Below are positions 1-6,110 of a DNA stretch of 16,316 nucleotides, in pieces. Origin of the DNA: Bacteroidales bacterium (GTDB lineage Bacteria; Bacteroidota; Bacteroidia; Bacteroidales; UBA932). The translations under genes and the position numbers were made by a program. The DNA lies in contig JAEDEB010000049.1 in NCBI GenBank assembly GCA_016293535.1, positions 1 through 16,316 of the forward strand. The letters run 5' to 3'. The notes below the pieces were generated by a model. That model was not told the DNA's origin. It saw nothing but the letters and a program-made list of their open reading frames with translations, and searched no databases. Each line of letters starts with the position of its first letter. Positions within the stretch are counted from its first letter, which is position 1.

Positions 1-623
1 AGGGTGCGGTCGCACATTGCAGCCAGCTCTGGATCGTGAGTCACGATGACGACGGTCTGGCCGTAGCGGTCGCGCAAATCGAAGAACAACTGATGGATTT
101 CCTTCTTGGTCGCCGTATCGAGGTTTCCGGAAGGCTCGTCGGCGAACAGCACCGTAGGCCGGTTGATCAGGGCTCTCGCTATCGCAACTCTCTGCTGCTC
201 ACCGCCGGAAAGCTGCGAGGGCTTGTGACTTGTCCTTTCGGAAAGTCCGAGGTCGGACAACAGCTCCGCCGCACGCTCTTTTGCTGCCGCCTGAGACGTT
301 CCGGCAATCAGCGCAGGTATCATCACGTTTTCCAGGGCAGTGAACTCGGGAAGAAGATGATGGGCCTGGAACACGAATCCAATTTTCCTGCCCCGGAATT
401 CCGCGAGCCTGTTCCCGGAGAGTTTCAGCACATCTGTCCCGTCAATGGTCAGGGAACCTCCGTCAGGCATCGAGAGAGTGCCAAGTATCTGGAGAAGTGT
501 TGACTTGCCCGCGCCGCTCGCACCCATTATCGCGACGACCTCGGCTGTTTCCGTGCTGAAGTCTATGCCTTTCAGCACCTCCAGATTGCCGAAGGATTTG
601 CGTATGTTCCTTGCCTCTATCAT
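1..623 (-). CDS. lolD: LolD-type ABC transporter ATP-binding protein (3' end outside window)
   Basis: ATPase of the LolCDE/MacB class of ABC systems. LolD drives release of lipoproteins from the inner membrane to the carrier LolA. About 207 residues are visible, starting MIEARNIRKSFG; the C-terminus lies beyond the left edge. The Walker A motif is GASGAGKST (about residues 35-43). The Q-loop region FVFQAHHLLPEFTALENV closely resembles LolD, which distinguishes it from generic MacB or FtsE ATPases. The signature LSGGEQQRVAIARAL is followed by the Walker B segment VLFADEPSGNLD and the H-loop VIVTHD. Total family length is about 220-230, so only a few residues are missing. It is transcribed divergently from miaA, and a -7 octamer lies 7 bases from the ATG, so its mRNA may be almost leaderless. 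ABC ATPase identity is certain; LolD over a related MacB-type exporter is likely. Confidence 0.9.
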   Translation of the reverse strand, partial: MIEARNIRKSFGNLEVLKGIDFSTETAEVVAIMGASGAGKSTLLQILGTLSMPDGGSLTIDGTDVLKLSGNRLAEFRGRKIGFVFQAHHLLPEFTALENVMIPALIAGTSQAAAKERAAELLSDLGLSERTSHKPSQLSGGEQQRVAIARALINRPTVLFADEPSGNLDTATKKEIHQLFFDLRDRYGQTVVIVTHDPELAAMCDRT

Positions 624-630
624 AATTTTT

Positions 631-638
631 CAAAGTTA
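631..638 (-). promoter_or_regulatory. -7 promoter element of lolD
   Basis: The minus strand reads TAACTTTG, an exact match to the Bacteroidota -7 consensus TAnnTTTG. It ends only 7 bases before the lolD ATG (623), so transcription would start within a few bases of the start codon. I see no clear TTTG at the usual 19-20 base spacing upstream. Confidence 0.55.
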
Positions 639-714
639 GCAATTTTCAAAAAATGACCTCCTTCTCATCTTATGAACAACTTTCCTGTCCATAGTGCTCA
701 TAAGGAGAATTACC

Positions 715-722
715 TATCTTTG
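715..722 (+). promoter_or_regulatory. -7 promoter element of miaA
   Basis: TATCTTTG matches the Bacteroidota -7 consensus TAnnTTTG and ends 8 bases before the miaA ATG at 731. If it is used, the leader is only a few bases long. The GGAG at 704-707 lies upstream of the expected transcript start, so it cannot act as a ribosome binding site for this transcript. Confidence 0.5.
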
Positions 723-730
723 CGGGAATC

Positions 731-1756
731 ATGAAAATGGGAAAGGAACATCACGAGCCGACCGTACCTGCGGAACTGCCTGCTGCGGAGACAATAGACC
801 CGGCGGCCCTGCTGGAAGAGTGGCGCAGCGGAAGGACTGACCTCATCTGCGTGCTCGGGCCCACTGCGTCCGGGAAGACCCGCTATGCCGTCTCCCTTGC
901 GAGGAAACTGAACGCCCTTCTTGCATCCTCTTCGGAGGAGGACGGCATGCACCCGGACCATGGAGAATGCATGAACCCGGGTCCCGTACAATGCGAAATT
1001 CTGTCGGGCGACAGCCGTCAGGTATACAGGGGCATGGACATAGGTACGGGCAAAGACCTCGACGAATACGGCGAAATCCCATACCATCTCATCGACATAG
1101 CCGACGCCGGAGAAAAGTACGACATCTACAGATATCAGCGCGACTTCGAAGCGGCTTACCGGGGCATAGTGGAACGGGGCAACCTGCCCATACTGTGCGG
1201 GGGTTCGGGGCTGTACATCGAGGCTGCCACCTGCGGCTACAATCTACCGGACGTTCCGCCGGACCCCGCCCTGCGCGAAAGGCTGGAGAAGGAAAGCACG
1301 GAGGACCTGGTCACCCTGCTTGCCTCGATGAAGAAACTCCACAACACCACCGACTACGACACGAGAAAAAGGCTTGTCAGAGCCCTCGAGATCGCATTCT
1401 ATGAGAAGGAACACCCTGTTAGGAGAACAAGCTATCTTCCCAAGAACACCTTTTACATAGGCACTCTCGTCACCCGGGAGGAGAGGAACGCCAGAATAGA
1501 CAGGAGGCTGGATGCCCGGCTGGAAGAGGGAATGGTCGAGGAAATCCGCAGCCTCCTCGGAAAGGTGACGCCCGAGGACCTGATGTATTATGGACTCGAA
1601 TACAAGTTCGTCACCTCATACGTTTGCGGGAAGACCGGCTACGATGAGATGCGCACGGGGCTCGCCACCGCAATCCACCAGTTCGCAAAACGGCAGATGA
1701 CCTGGTTCCGCGGAATGGAACGCAAAGGCATACGAATACACTGGACCACCGTCTGA
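731..1756 (+). CDS. miaA: tRNA dimethylallyltransferase (tRNA A37 isopentenyltransferase)
   Basis: Cytoplasmic enzyme that transfers a dimethylallyl group to N6 of A37 in tRNAs reading codons that begin with U. The P-loop GPTASGKT is at residues 43-50, the DSRQVYRGMDIGTGK segment at 94-108 and GGSGLYIEA at about 157-165. The C-terminal part carries the family helix with QFAKRQMTWFRG. At 341 residues it is longer than the usual 300 or so, for two reasons: about 38 extra residues before the P-loop and an insertion at about 65-88 before the DSRQVY motif. The LHNTTDYDT stretch and GTGKDLDEYG variant resemble MiaA proteins of Bacteroidales, which often have two paralogues. The ATG at 731 is the first in frame and sits directly behind a -7 promoter octamer; a second ATG follows at 737. 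Family assignment is firm. Confidence 0.93.
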   Translation: MKMGKEHHEPTVPAELPAAETIDPAALLEEWRSGRTDLICVLGPTASGKTRYAVSLARKLNALLASSSEEDGMHPDHGECMNPGPVQCEILSGDSRQVYRGMDIGTGKDLDEYGEIPYHLIDIADAGEKYDIYRYQRDFEAAYRGIVERGNLPILCGGSGLYIEAATCGYNLPDVPPDPALRERLEKESTEDLVTLLASMKKLHNTTDYDTRKRLVRALEIAFYEKEHPVRRTSYLPKNTFYIGTLVTREERNARIDRRLDARLEEGMVEEIRSLLGKVTPEDLMYYGLEYKFVTSYVCGKTGYDEMRTGLATAIHQFAKRQMTWFRGMERKGIRIHWTTV

Positions 1757-1830
1757 ACCTCGCGAAAAAATGGTCAATTAGGTCCAACCCGCCGTCAATT
1801 ATCACCGCTTTTGCATTGCTAGACATAAAG

Positions 1831-1877
1831 AAAGAGGATGACCTCAAGTCGCCAATGGACTTTCGGTCATCCTCTTT
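1831..1877. terminator. Long stem-loop between miaA and tRNA-Leu, probable bidirectional terminator
   Basis: The 13-base arm at 1831-1843 (AAAGAGGATGACC) is perfectly complementary to 1865-1877. A second, inner helix pairs AAGTC (1846-1850) with GACTT (1858-1862), separated from the outer stem by a TC/TC mismatch. It lies between the stop of miaA (1756) and the 3' end of tRNA-Leu (1880), which converge here. On the minus strand the stem is followed by CTTTCTTTA, a moderate U-rich tail; on the plus strand the tail is weaker. It probably ends both transcripts. Between the miaA stop and this stem there is only a short direct repeat, GTCAATTA at 1773-1780 and 1794-1801. Confidence 0.7.
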
Positions 1878-1879
1878 GT

Positions 1880-1961
1880 GCGGAAGGCGAGACTCGAACT
1901 CGCACAGGAAAACTCCCACTACCCCCTCAAAGTAGCGCGTCTACCATTTCGCCACTTCCGC
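1880..1961 (-). tRNA. tRNA-Leu (anticodon GAG)
   Basis: Class II tRNA of 82 bases folded by eye on the minus strand. The acceptor stem GCGGAAG/CTTCCGC is perfect. The D region is TGGCGAAATGGTAGACGC. The anticodon stem CTACT/GGTAG (one G-U pair) encloses the loop TTGAGGG, giving anticodon GAG, which reads CUC and CUU. A long variable arm pairs TGGGA with TCCTG, and the T arm is GCGAG-TTCGAGT-CTCGC. The 3' CCA is not encoded. Position 36 is G and position 37 is G, so it is expected to be a TrmD (m1G37) substrate and not a substrate of the MiaA encoded next door. Confidence 0.95.
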
Positions 1962-1973
1962 TCGTTGGGACTG

Positions 1974-2021
1974 CAAATATACGATGATATTTCGAATCGC
2001 CAAACATTTTTTTAAATTTTT
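1974..2021 (-). promoter_or_regulatory. Consensus promoter with A-tract for tRNA-Leu
   Basis: On the minus strand there is TTTG (plus-strand CAAA at 2001-2004), 19 bases, then TATATTTG (1974-1981), an exact Bacteroidota -33/-7 pair. The octamer ends 12 bases before the tRNA 5' end. Directly upstream of the -33 box is an A/T tract, AAAAATTTAAAAAAATG on the minus strand (2005-2021), placed as an UP element would be. This is the best-formed promoter in the window and fits strong stable-RNA expression. Confidence 0.8.
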
Positions 2022-2045
2022 GAAGATTACTACTTCGTAATCTTC
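2022..2045 (-). other. Stem-loop across the stop codon of the DUF2147 gene
   Basis: GAAGATTAC (2022-2030) is perfectly complementary to GTAATCTTC (2037-2045), with a 6-base loop. The stem spans the last codons and the TAG stop (2030-2032). On the minus strand it is followed by an A-rich tract, not a U-tract, so it is not a classical intrinsic terminator. It may stabilise the mRNA 3' end or slow read-through into the tRNA. Confidence 0.5.
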
Positions 2046-2488
2046 TTCCAGTACACAGTCTCGCCAATTCCGAGCACCTGACCGCGGAGCGAGAGCCGGC
2101 CATCCTCGAGGAACTTCACCGTAACATTGGCCCTGATGCCCCTCGTAGGGTCGTACACCTTGGTGTCACCCCAGACTTTCTTCTCGGGGATATACTTGAG
2201 ACCTTTTATAAGAACGACCTGGTCCACGGGAACGGAGCGCAGGGATTTGTCGGGATTCTTGACGTCGAGATACTTGTTCCCGTTCTTGTCCACGCTGTCT
2301 GCCACCCAGATGACCTTTGCCGTATAAGTGCCGTCGGAAGCCTTGGTCACTGAAACCTTGCTGTCGGAATCGCCGTGGTTTACGTAATAGGTGCCGAGGA
2401 CGTTGTCCGCCGACTCGTTGAGGGACTGTGCAAGGCACGGAAGGGCACAAAGAAGGAGTGCCTGAAGGGTAAGAATCAAATGTCTCAT
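2030..2488 (-). CDS. DUF2147-like secreted protein
   Basis: A 152-residue exported protein of unknown function. The N-terminus MRHLILTLQALLLCALPCLAQ is a typical signal peptide with probable cleavage after A-Q or A-L-A-like residues near position 20. The rest resembles DUF2147: an N-terminal strand region with GTYYV, the central stretch KKVWGDTKVYDPTRG (about residues 102-116), then a strand-rich end with LSLRGQVLGIGETVYWKKI. The family usually occurs as short secreted proteins of about 140-160 residues, and no enzymatic role is established. The start ATG at 2488 is directly followed by the signal peptide. It is a single gene, divergent from rpsP; on its own strand I see only a poor promoter match (TATTTTCG, 2523-2530). 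Confidence 0.82.
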   Translation of the reverse strand: MRHLILTLQALLLCALPCLAQSLNESADNVLGTYYVNHGDSDSKVSVTKASDGTYTAKVIWVADSVDKNGNKYLDVKNPDKSLRSVPVDQVVLIKGLKYIPEKKVWGDTKVYDPTRGIRANVTVKFLEDGRLSLRGQVLGIGETVYWKKITK

Positions 2489-2561
2489 ATCAAAATTGTG
2501 TGTGATTATACGATTTCTGTTGCGAAAATAGCAAAAATTTCCAAAATGGAATCAAGGGCGC

Positions 2562-2590
2562 TTGCAATTCCAAAATTATGCCTAAATTTG
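2562..2590 (+). promoter_or_regulatory. Promoter of rpsP-rimM
   Basis: TTG (2562-2564), 18 bases, then TAAATTTG (2583-2590): a Bacteroidota -33/-7 pair with normal spacing. Transcription should start near 2595, giving a leader of about 50 bases that begins with the hairpin at 2596-2614. Confidence 0.7.
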
Positions 2591-2595
2591 CACGC

Positions 2596-2614
2596 TTACC
2601 CTCGTGTAGGGTAA
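2596..2614 (+). promoter_or_regulatory. Hairpin at the 5' end of the rpsP leader
   Basis: TTACCCT (2596-2602), loop CGTGT, AGGGTAA (2608-2614): a perfect 7-base stem placed where the rpsP transcript is predicted to begin. It could protect the mRNA 5' end or be part of autogenous control by S16. The rest of the leader is A/T-rich and unstructured, as is usual for well-translated Bacteroidota genes. Confidence 0.5.
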
Positions 2615-2649
2615 ATTACATTACATCAACCTTTTAAAACAGATTCACA

Positions 2650-3189
2650 ATGGCTGTTAAAATTCGTCTTCAGCGCCACGGAAAGAAGAATTTCGCATTC
2701 TTCGACATTGTTGTGGCAGATTCACGCGCACCTCGTAACGGTCGCAACATCGAGCAGCTTGGCTCCTACAACCCGAACACAAACCCTGCAACCATCGTTC
2801 TCAACGGTGACCGTGCTCTTGCGTGGCTCAACGTAGGTGCAGAACCTACCCTTACCGCCCGCAGAATCCTCTCCTACGAGGGTGTCCTTCTCAGGAAGCA
2901 CCTCCAGGGCGGAGTCGCAAAGGGAGCTCTCACTCAGGAGCAGGCAGACCAGAAGTTTGCTGCATGGCTGAGCCAGAGGGATGCCAAGATCGAAGCCAAG
3001 AAGGCAGGTCTCAGCAAGGAAGCCGCTGCAAAGGCTGCAGCAGCTGTCGAGGCTGAGGCAAAGGTTAATCAGGAAAGGGCTGAGGCTCTTGCCAAGAGGA
3101 AGGCAGAGGCTGAGGAAGCTGCTCGCGCAGCTGCCGAGGCTGCCGCTGCAGAAGCTGCAGAGGCACCTGCCGAGAACGTGGAGGCATAA
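2650..3189 (+). CDS. rpsP: 30S ribosomal protein S16 with long C-terminal tail
   Basis: Component of the small ribosomal subunit, needed for 30S assembly. The S16 core occupies roughly residues 1-85: VKIRLQRHGKKNFAFFDIVVADSRAPRNGR is the family's N-terminal signature region, followed by EQLGSYNPN and the RILSYEGVLLRKHL segment. The total of 179 residues is about twice the S16 of Escherichia coli; residues from about 100 on form a Lys/Ala/Glu-rich tail that looks helical. Long tails of this kind are usual in Bacteroidales S16. It is the first gene of a two-gene unit with rimM, 5 bases downstream, and has its own consensus promoter. Confidence 0.97.
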   Translation: MAVKIRLQRHGKKNFAFFDIVVADSRAPRNGRNIEQLGSYNPNTNPATIVLNGDRALAWLNVGAEPTLTARRILSYEGVLLRKHLQGGVAKGALTQEQADQKFAAWLSQRDAKIEAKKAGLSKEAAAKAAAAVEAEAKVNQERAEALAKRKAEAEEAARAAAEAAAAEAAEAPAENVEA

Positions 3190-3194
3190 CTTGA

Positions 3195-3719
3195 ATGTCT
3201 GCCTCAGGTAATCTGATTCAGATCGCCCAGGTTCTCAAGTCCAATGGCACCGACGGGGAACTTGTACTGAGTTTCCGCGATTACGGTCCTGAGGATATCC
3301 GAAAAGACGAACCGGTGTTCATCGAATACGATGGACTGCCGGTTCCTTTTTTTGTGGAATCCCTGGTCAGGAGAGGCCAGAACAAGGCTCTGGTACACCT
3401 TACCGACATCGAAAGCGGTGAGGATGCCGACGAAATCGCAGGCTCCGCCGTATATATGAAGGCAGAGGCTCTCGGGGAGGAGGAATACGAAGAGGGCGAC
3501 TTCTCCTTTCTGGCAGGATGGACCCTGCACGACACCGCTTCGGGAAAGCCGGTCGAAGTCGGGACGGTCACTGATTTTCTCGACATCCCGTCCAATCCCT
3601 GCATAGAAGTCGAAACAAAAAATGGAGCGGTCATAATTCCGCTCCACGAAGATCTCATAACCGGGCTCGACGAGGATGCCGAAGTCCTCTGCATGGACGT
3701 ACCTGCCGGACTCCTGTAG
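3195..3719 (+). CDS. rimM: Ribosome maturation factor RimM
   Basis: Cytoplasmic assembly factor for the 30S head domain. The N-terminal RimM domain (about residues 5-90) starts IAQVLKSNGTDGELVLSF, the divergent Bacteroidota version of the G-x-hGlkGev motif. The PRC-barrel domain follows (about 98-174) with GWTLHD, VGTVTDFLDIPSNP and the conserved IPLHEDLI near the end. At 174 residues it has normal length. The start codon is 5 bases after the rpsP stop, so the two are co-transcribed and probably translationally coupled. The common neighbours trmD and rplS are absent: the gene ends 7 bases from the stop codon of dapD on the other strand. No intrinsic terminator is visible after it. Confidence 0.93.
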   Translation: MSASGNLIQIAQVLKSNGTDGELVLSFRDYGPEDIRKDEPVFIEYDGLPVPFFVESLVRRGQNKALVHLTDIESGEDADEIAGSAVYMKAEALGEEEYEEGDFSFLAGWTLHDTASGKPVEVGTVTDFLDIPSNPCIEVETKNGAVIIPLHEDLITGLDEDAEVLCMDVPAGLL

Positions 3720-3726
3720 CCCTCCC

Positions 3727-4500
3727 CTATCTCAGAAGGTCCTCAAGATGGACTGATGCGGCGGTCTTCTCGTCGCGGTATTTCACGATTACAGGGCAAT
3801 ACAGATGGGCTCCGAACTCCGCTCCCTTGCCCCTGGTCACAGGCCTGCTGCCCGAAACTACGACCGCATTTTCCGGAACGACAACCCTGCCGTCCTCATT
3901 GCGGGGAACGAATTCACCTGTGGTCGCATCGAATATCGCCGTGGACGAAGTGATTATCACGCCGCTGGCTATGACCGCGCCCTGACGGACTATCGTGCCC
4001 TCATAGATGCCGCAGTTGCCCCCGATGAAGGCGTTGTCCTCGATGATGGTCGGGAGAGCGCCCGCTGGTTCAAGCACACCGCCGATCTGGGTCGCCGCCG
4101 AGACGTGAACGTGCTTTCCCACCTGGGCGCATGAACCTATGGTCGCATGGCTGTCGACCATCGAACCCTCATCGACGTATGCACCGACATTGACATAGGC
4201 CGGTGGCATCACGATTACCGAAGGAGCCAGAAAGGCTCCACGGCGTATGCTGCTGCCGCCCGGAACGATGCGGACCCTGTCCTCTGCGGTGAACTTGCGC
4301 ACCGGATAGGTGTCCTTGTCGAGGAAAGAGAAACGTCCCTCAGACATATCCACTATCTGGCCAAGGCGGAATCCACTGAGTATCACCTCCTTGACCCATT
4401 TGTTAACCTGCCACTGCCCGGCAATTCTTTCAGCCACCCTGATGGTTCCGGCCTCCAGACCGTCCATCACTTCATTGAATCTGCGAAGTTCCTCGTTCAT
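3727..4500 (-). CDS. dapD: Tetrahydrodipicolinate N-succinyltransferase
   Basis: Succinyl-CoA-dependent enzyme of the succinylase branch of diaminopimelate and lysine synthesis. It converts tetrahydrodipicolinate to N-succinyl-2-amino-6-ketopimelate. The protein has 257 residues, near the usual 270. The N-terminal helical part ends at about residue 75, followed by a left-handed beta-helix of hexapeptide repeats: RRGAFLAPSVIVMPPAYVNV, GAYVDEGSMVDSHATIGSCA, IGGVLEP, then IIEDNAFIGGNCGIYEGTIV. These segments closely follow DapD and are unlike the acetyl-specific DapH. It is the last gene of the operon, 27 bases after the lipoprotein gene, and ends 7 bases from rimM with no hairpin between. The ATG at 4500 is the natural start. 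Confidence 0.93.
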   Translation of the reverse strand: MNEELRRFNEVMDGLEAGTIRVAERIAGQWQVNKWVKEVILSGFRLGQIVDMSEGRFSFLDKDTYPVRKFTAEDRVRIVPGGSSIRRGAFLAPSVIVMPPAYVNVGAYVDEGSMVDSHATIGSCAQVGKHVHVSAATQIGGVLEPAGALPTIIEDNAFIGGNCGIYEGTIVRQGAVIASGVIITSSTAIFDATTGEFVPRNEDGRVVVPENAVVVSGSRPVTRGKGAEFGAHLYCPVIVKYRDEKTAASVHLEDLLR

Positions 4501-4527
4501 AGTTGTCAGGAATTTAAGATTACCAAC

Positions 4528-5277
4528 TCAATACTCGATGTTGATATTGAAATAGATATGGTCTATCGCGACCATATTGACCTTGTCGTCATTGGATTTG
4601 ACATTCACGACGATATAGTCTATGTTTCCGAGAGGGGTGAGGTCCACCTTGGTCCAGAGGCTGAGAGGCTTCCCGTCCTTCTTCAGGTCCAATGATACGC
4701 TTCCCGTCTGGGCTCCCCCGGCATAGCCTGTAAACTCCACGCTTGCAGTGGCCTCTTCCGAAGCAAGCCTCAGAGCCGAGTAGGTGGTGTTGACCACAAA
4801 GCAGGACTGCGGAGCGCAGCTGCAACCCTCATGTCCCGCATAGGCGAAGACAATGGGCTTCTCCGGATTGGCCCCTTCGGTCCTGTTGTCCGTATAGACG
4901 GTGAAATGGTTTACCGTCTTGTATGCGAGGGTGTCAGTGAGGAAGGCTGTGTACGGGTCAATGTCCTCTTCCGGACGCGGAGTTTCGACTCCGTCGACAG
5001 TGGTGACCAGCACCGAATCGCACACGTACGCGAGGGCGAAACCTCCGATAAGGGATGAATCAGCCTCGTTGCGCGTGCCAGTGAACATCATCACGTCATA
5101 GACGAAGTCCATCTTGTCGAAATAGCTCTTCCCCTTGAAGAAATCCTTGTCGTTATCGAACTGCTGGTACTCGAATGAGGTAGTGAGCGGATAGTTGTAT
5201 TTCATGGAGCCTTCGAGGCAGGATGTCGCGCATGCAGCCGCGAGCGCGACAATCGCAATCAGAATATATTTTCTCAT
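4528..5277 (-). CDS. DUF4465-like lipoprotein in the diaminopimelate operon
   Basis: Predicted lipoprotein of about 249 residues. From the ATG at 5277 it starts MRKYILIAIVALAAACATSC, a signal peptide with a lipobox (ATSC) and lipidation at Cys20. The remainder resembles DUF4465 proteins of Bacteroidota: a GGFALAYVCD segment, a HFTVYTD region, FVVNTTYSALRL, and the ending with TGSVSLDL, SLWTKVDLTPLG and DHIYFNIN. That fold is probably beta-sandwich and of unknown role. A cysteine cluster, GCSCAPQSC, lies mid-protein. An alternative ATG at 5304 would overlap the dapF stop by ATGA, as at other junctions here, but would put MIMDIKYMD in front of the signal peptide. The gene lies between dapF and dapD, so it is very likely co-transcribed. 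Its job in or beside lysine synthesis is unknown. Confidence 0.75.
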   Translation of the reverse strand: MRKYILIAIVALAAACATSCLEGSMKYNYPLTTSFEYQQFDNDKDFFKGKSYFDKMDFVYDVMMFTGTRNEADSSLIGGFALAYVCDSVLVTTVDGVETPRPEEDIDPYTAFLTDTLAYKTVNHFTVYTDNRTEGANPEKPIVFAYAGHEGCSCAPQSCFVVNTTYSALRLASEEATASVEFTGYAGGAQTGSVSLDLKKDGKPLSLWTKVDLTPLGNIDYIVVNVKSNDDKVNMVAIDHIYFNINIEY

Positions 5278-5300
5278 ATCCATATATTTTATATCCATAA

Positions 5301-6110
5301 TCATAGAGAGATGTCGAGTTCCTCGAGTTTCTCCGCGGGACCGGTCAGGTAGACCGAATATGCGCGGAGTCCCGTTGCGCCGCCCGGGACGAAATCGACG
5401 GACAGACGGTCACCCCTGCGGGCCACCACTTCATATTTCAGGCGCGCCCAGTCGTGGGAGGACGGTTCCACGCCCATATCGTGAGCGGCGATGGCGGATG
5501 CCACGATGCCCGTTCCACATGCCAGGGTCTCACGTTCGACTCCCTTCTCATAGGTCCTGACATAGAGGCGGTTCGAGCGCGACTGCACGAAGTTGACATT
5601 GGTTCCCTCCGGGGCGAAGACCGGGCGGTGGCGTATTTCCCTGCCCAGTGCCTCCACATCCACGGCATTGATGTCATCGACCATCCTGACGAAATGACGG
5701 GTGCCGGTATTCAGGAACACCCCGTCCCTGTACTTTTCTATTTCCCTGACATCTATCATCTTGAGCCTCACTGTCTTGACCTGTCCGTCATCTTCGATGA
5801 TCTCGGCCTCGTGGACTCCGTCAGGAGCCTTGAAGCGGCAACTGTTGCCTATGATTCCGAGGTCGGCCGCAAAGGCGACTATGCACCTTCCGCCGTTTCC
5901 GCACATCATTCCGCCCGAACCGTCGGGATTGAAGAACAACATCCGGAAATCAGTGCTGCCTGACCTCTGGAGAACCATAAGTCCGTCTGTATGATGTTCC
6001 GAACACAGCTGGCTTATGGTATCGCCCGCCGTGATCATGCTGCTGTCGAATTCGCGCGCATCTGCAATCAGGAAATTGTTGCCTGCGCCTGTATAATGGT
6101 GGAAAATCAC
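5301..6110 (-). CDS. dapF: Diaminopimelate epimerase
   Basis: Cofactor-free epimerase converting LL- to meso-diaminopimelate, the cross-linking residue of peptidoglycan and direct precursor of lysine. At 269 residues it is of normal length. The N-terminus has the FHHYTGAGNNF signature. Both catalytic cysteines are present: Cys70 in MMCGNGGRC and Cys198 in ETLACGTG. The gene starts inside the end of dapA with an ATGA overlap (6107-6110), which argues for translational coupling. It is followed by the lipoprotein gene. Identification is firm because both halves of the active site are intact. Confidence 0.96.
   Translation of the reverse strand: MIFHHYTGAGNNFLIADAREFDSSMITAGDTISQLCSEHHTDGLMVLQRSGSTDFRMLFFNPDGSGGMMCGNGGRCIVAFAADLGIIGNSCRFKAPDGVHEAEIIEDDGQVKTVRLKMIDVREIEKYRDGVFLNTGTRHFVRMVDDINAVDVEALGREIRHRPVFAPEGTNVNFVQSRSNRLYVRTYEKGVERETLACGTGIVASAIAAHDMGVEPSSHDWARLKYEVVARRGDRLSVDFVPGGATGLRAYSVYLTGPAEKLEELDISL

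Noticed and set aside
36..639. Plus-strand frames opposite the ABC ATPase
   Set aside because: The minus strand encodes an ATPase with intact Walker A, signature, Walker B and H-loop; the plus-strand frames have no family features.
1773..1801. Direct repeat GTCAATTA x2 as an operator or att site
   Set aside because: Two 8-base copies after the miaA stop, with no integrase or promoter nearby; too short to support a function.
1611..1919. Minus-strand frame beyond the tRNA
   Set aside because: It runs through the tRNA-Leu gene, a terminator stem-loop and the end of miaA; not a plausible gene.
4147..4695. Plus-strand frame opposite dapD and the lipoprotein gene
   Set aside because: It spans the ends of two convincing minus-strand genes and their intergenic gap, with no recognisable domain.
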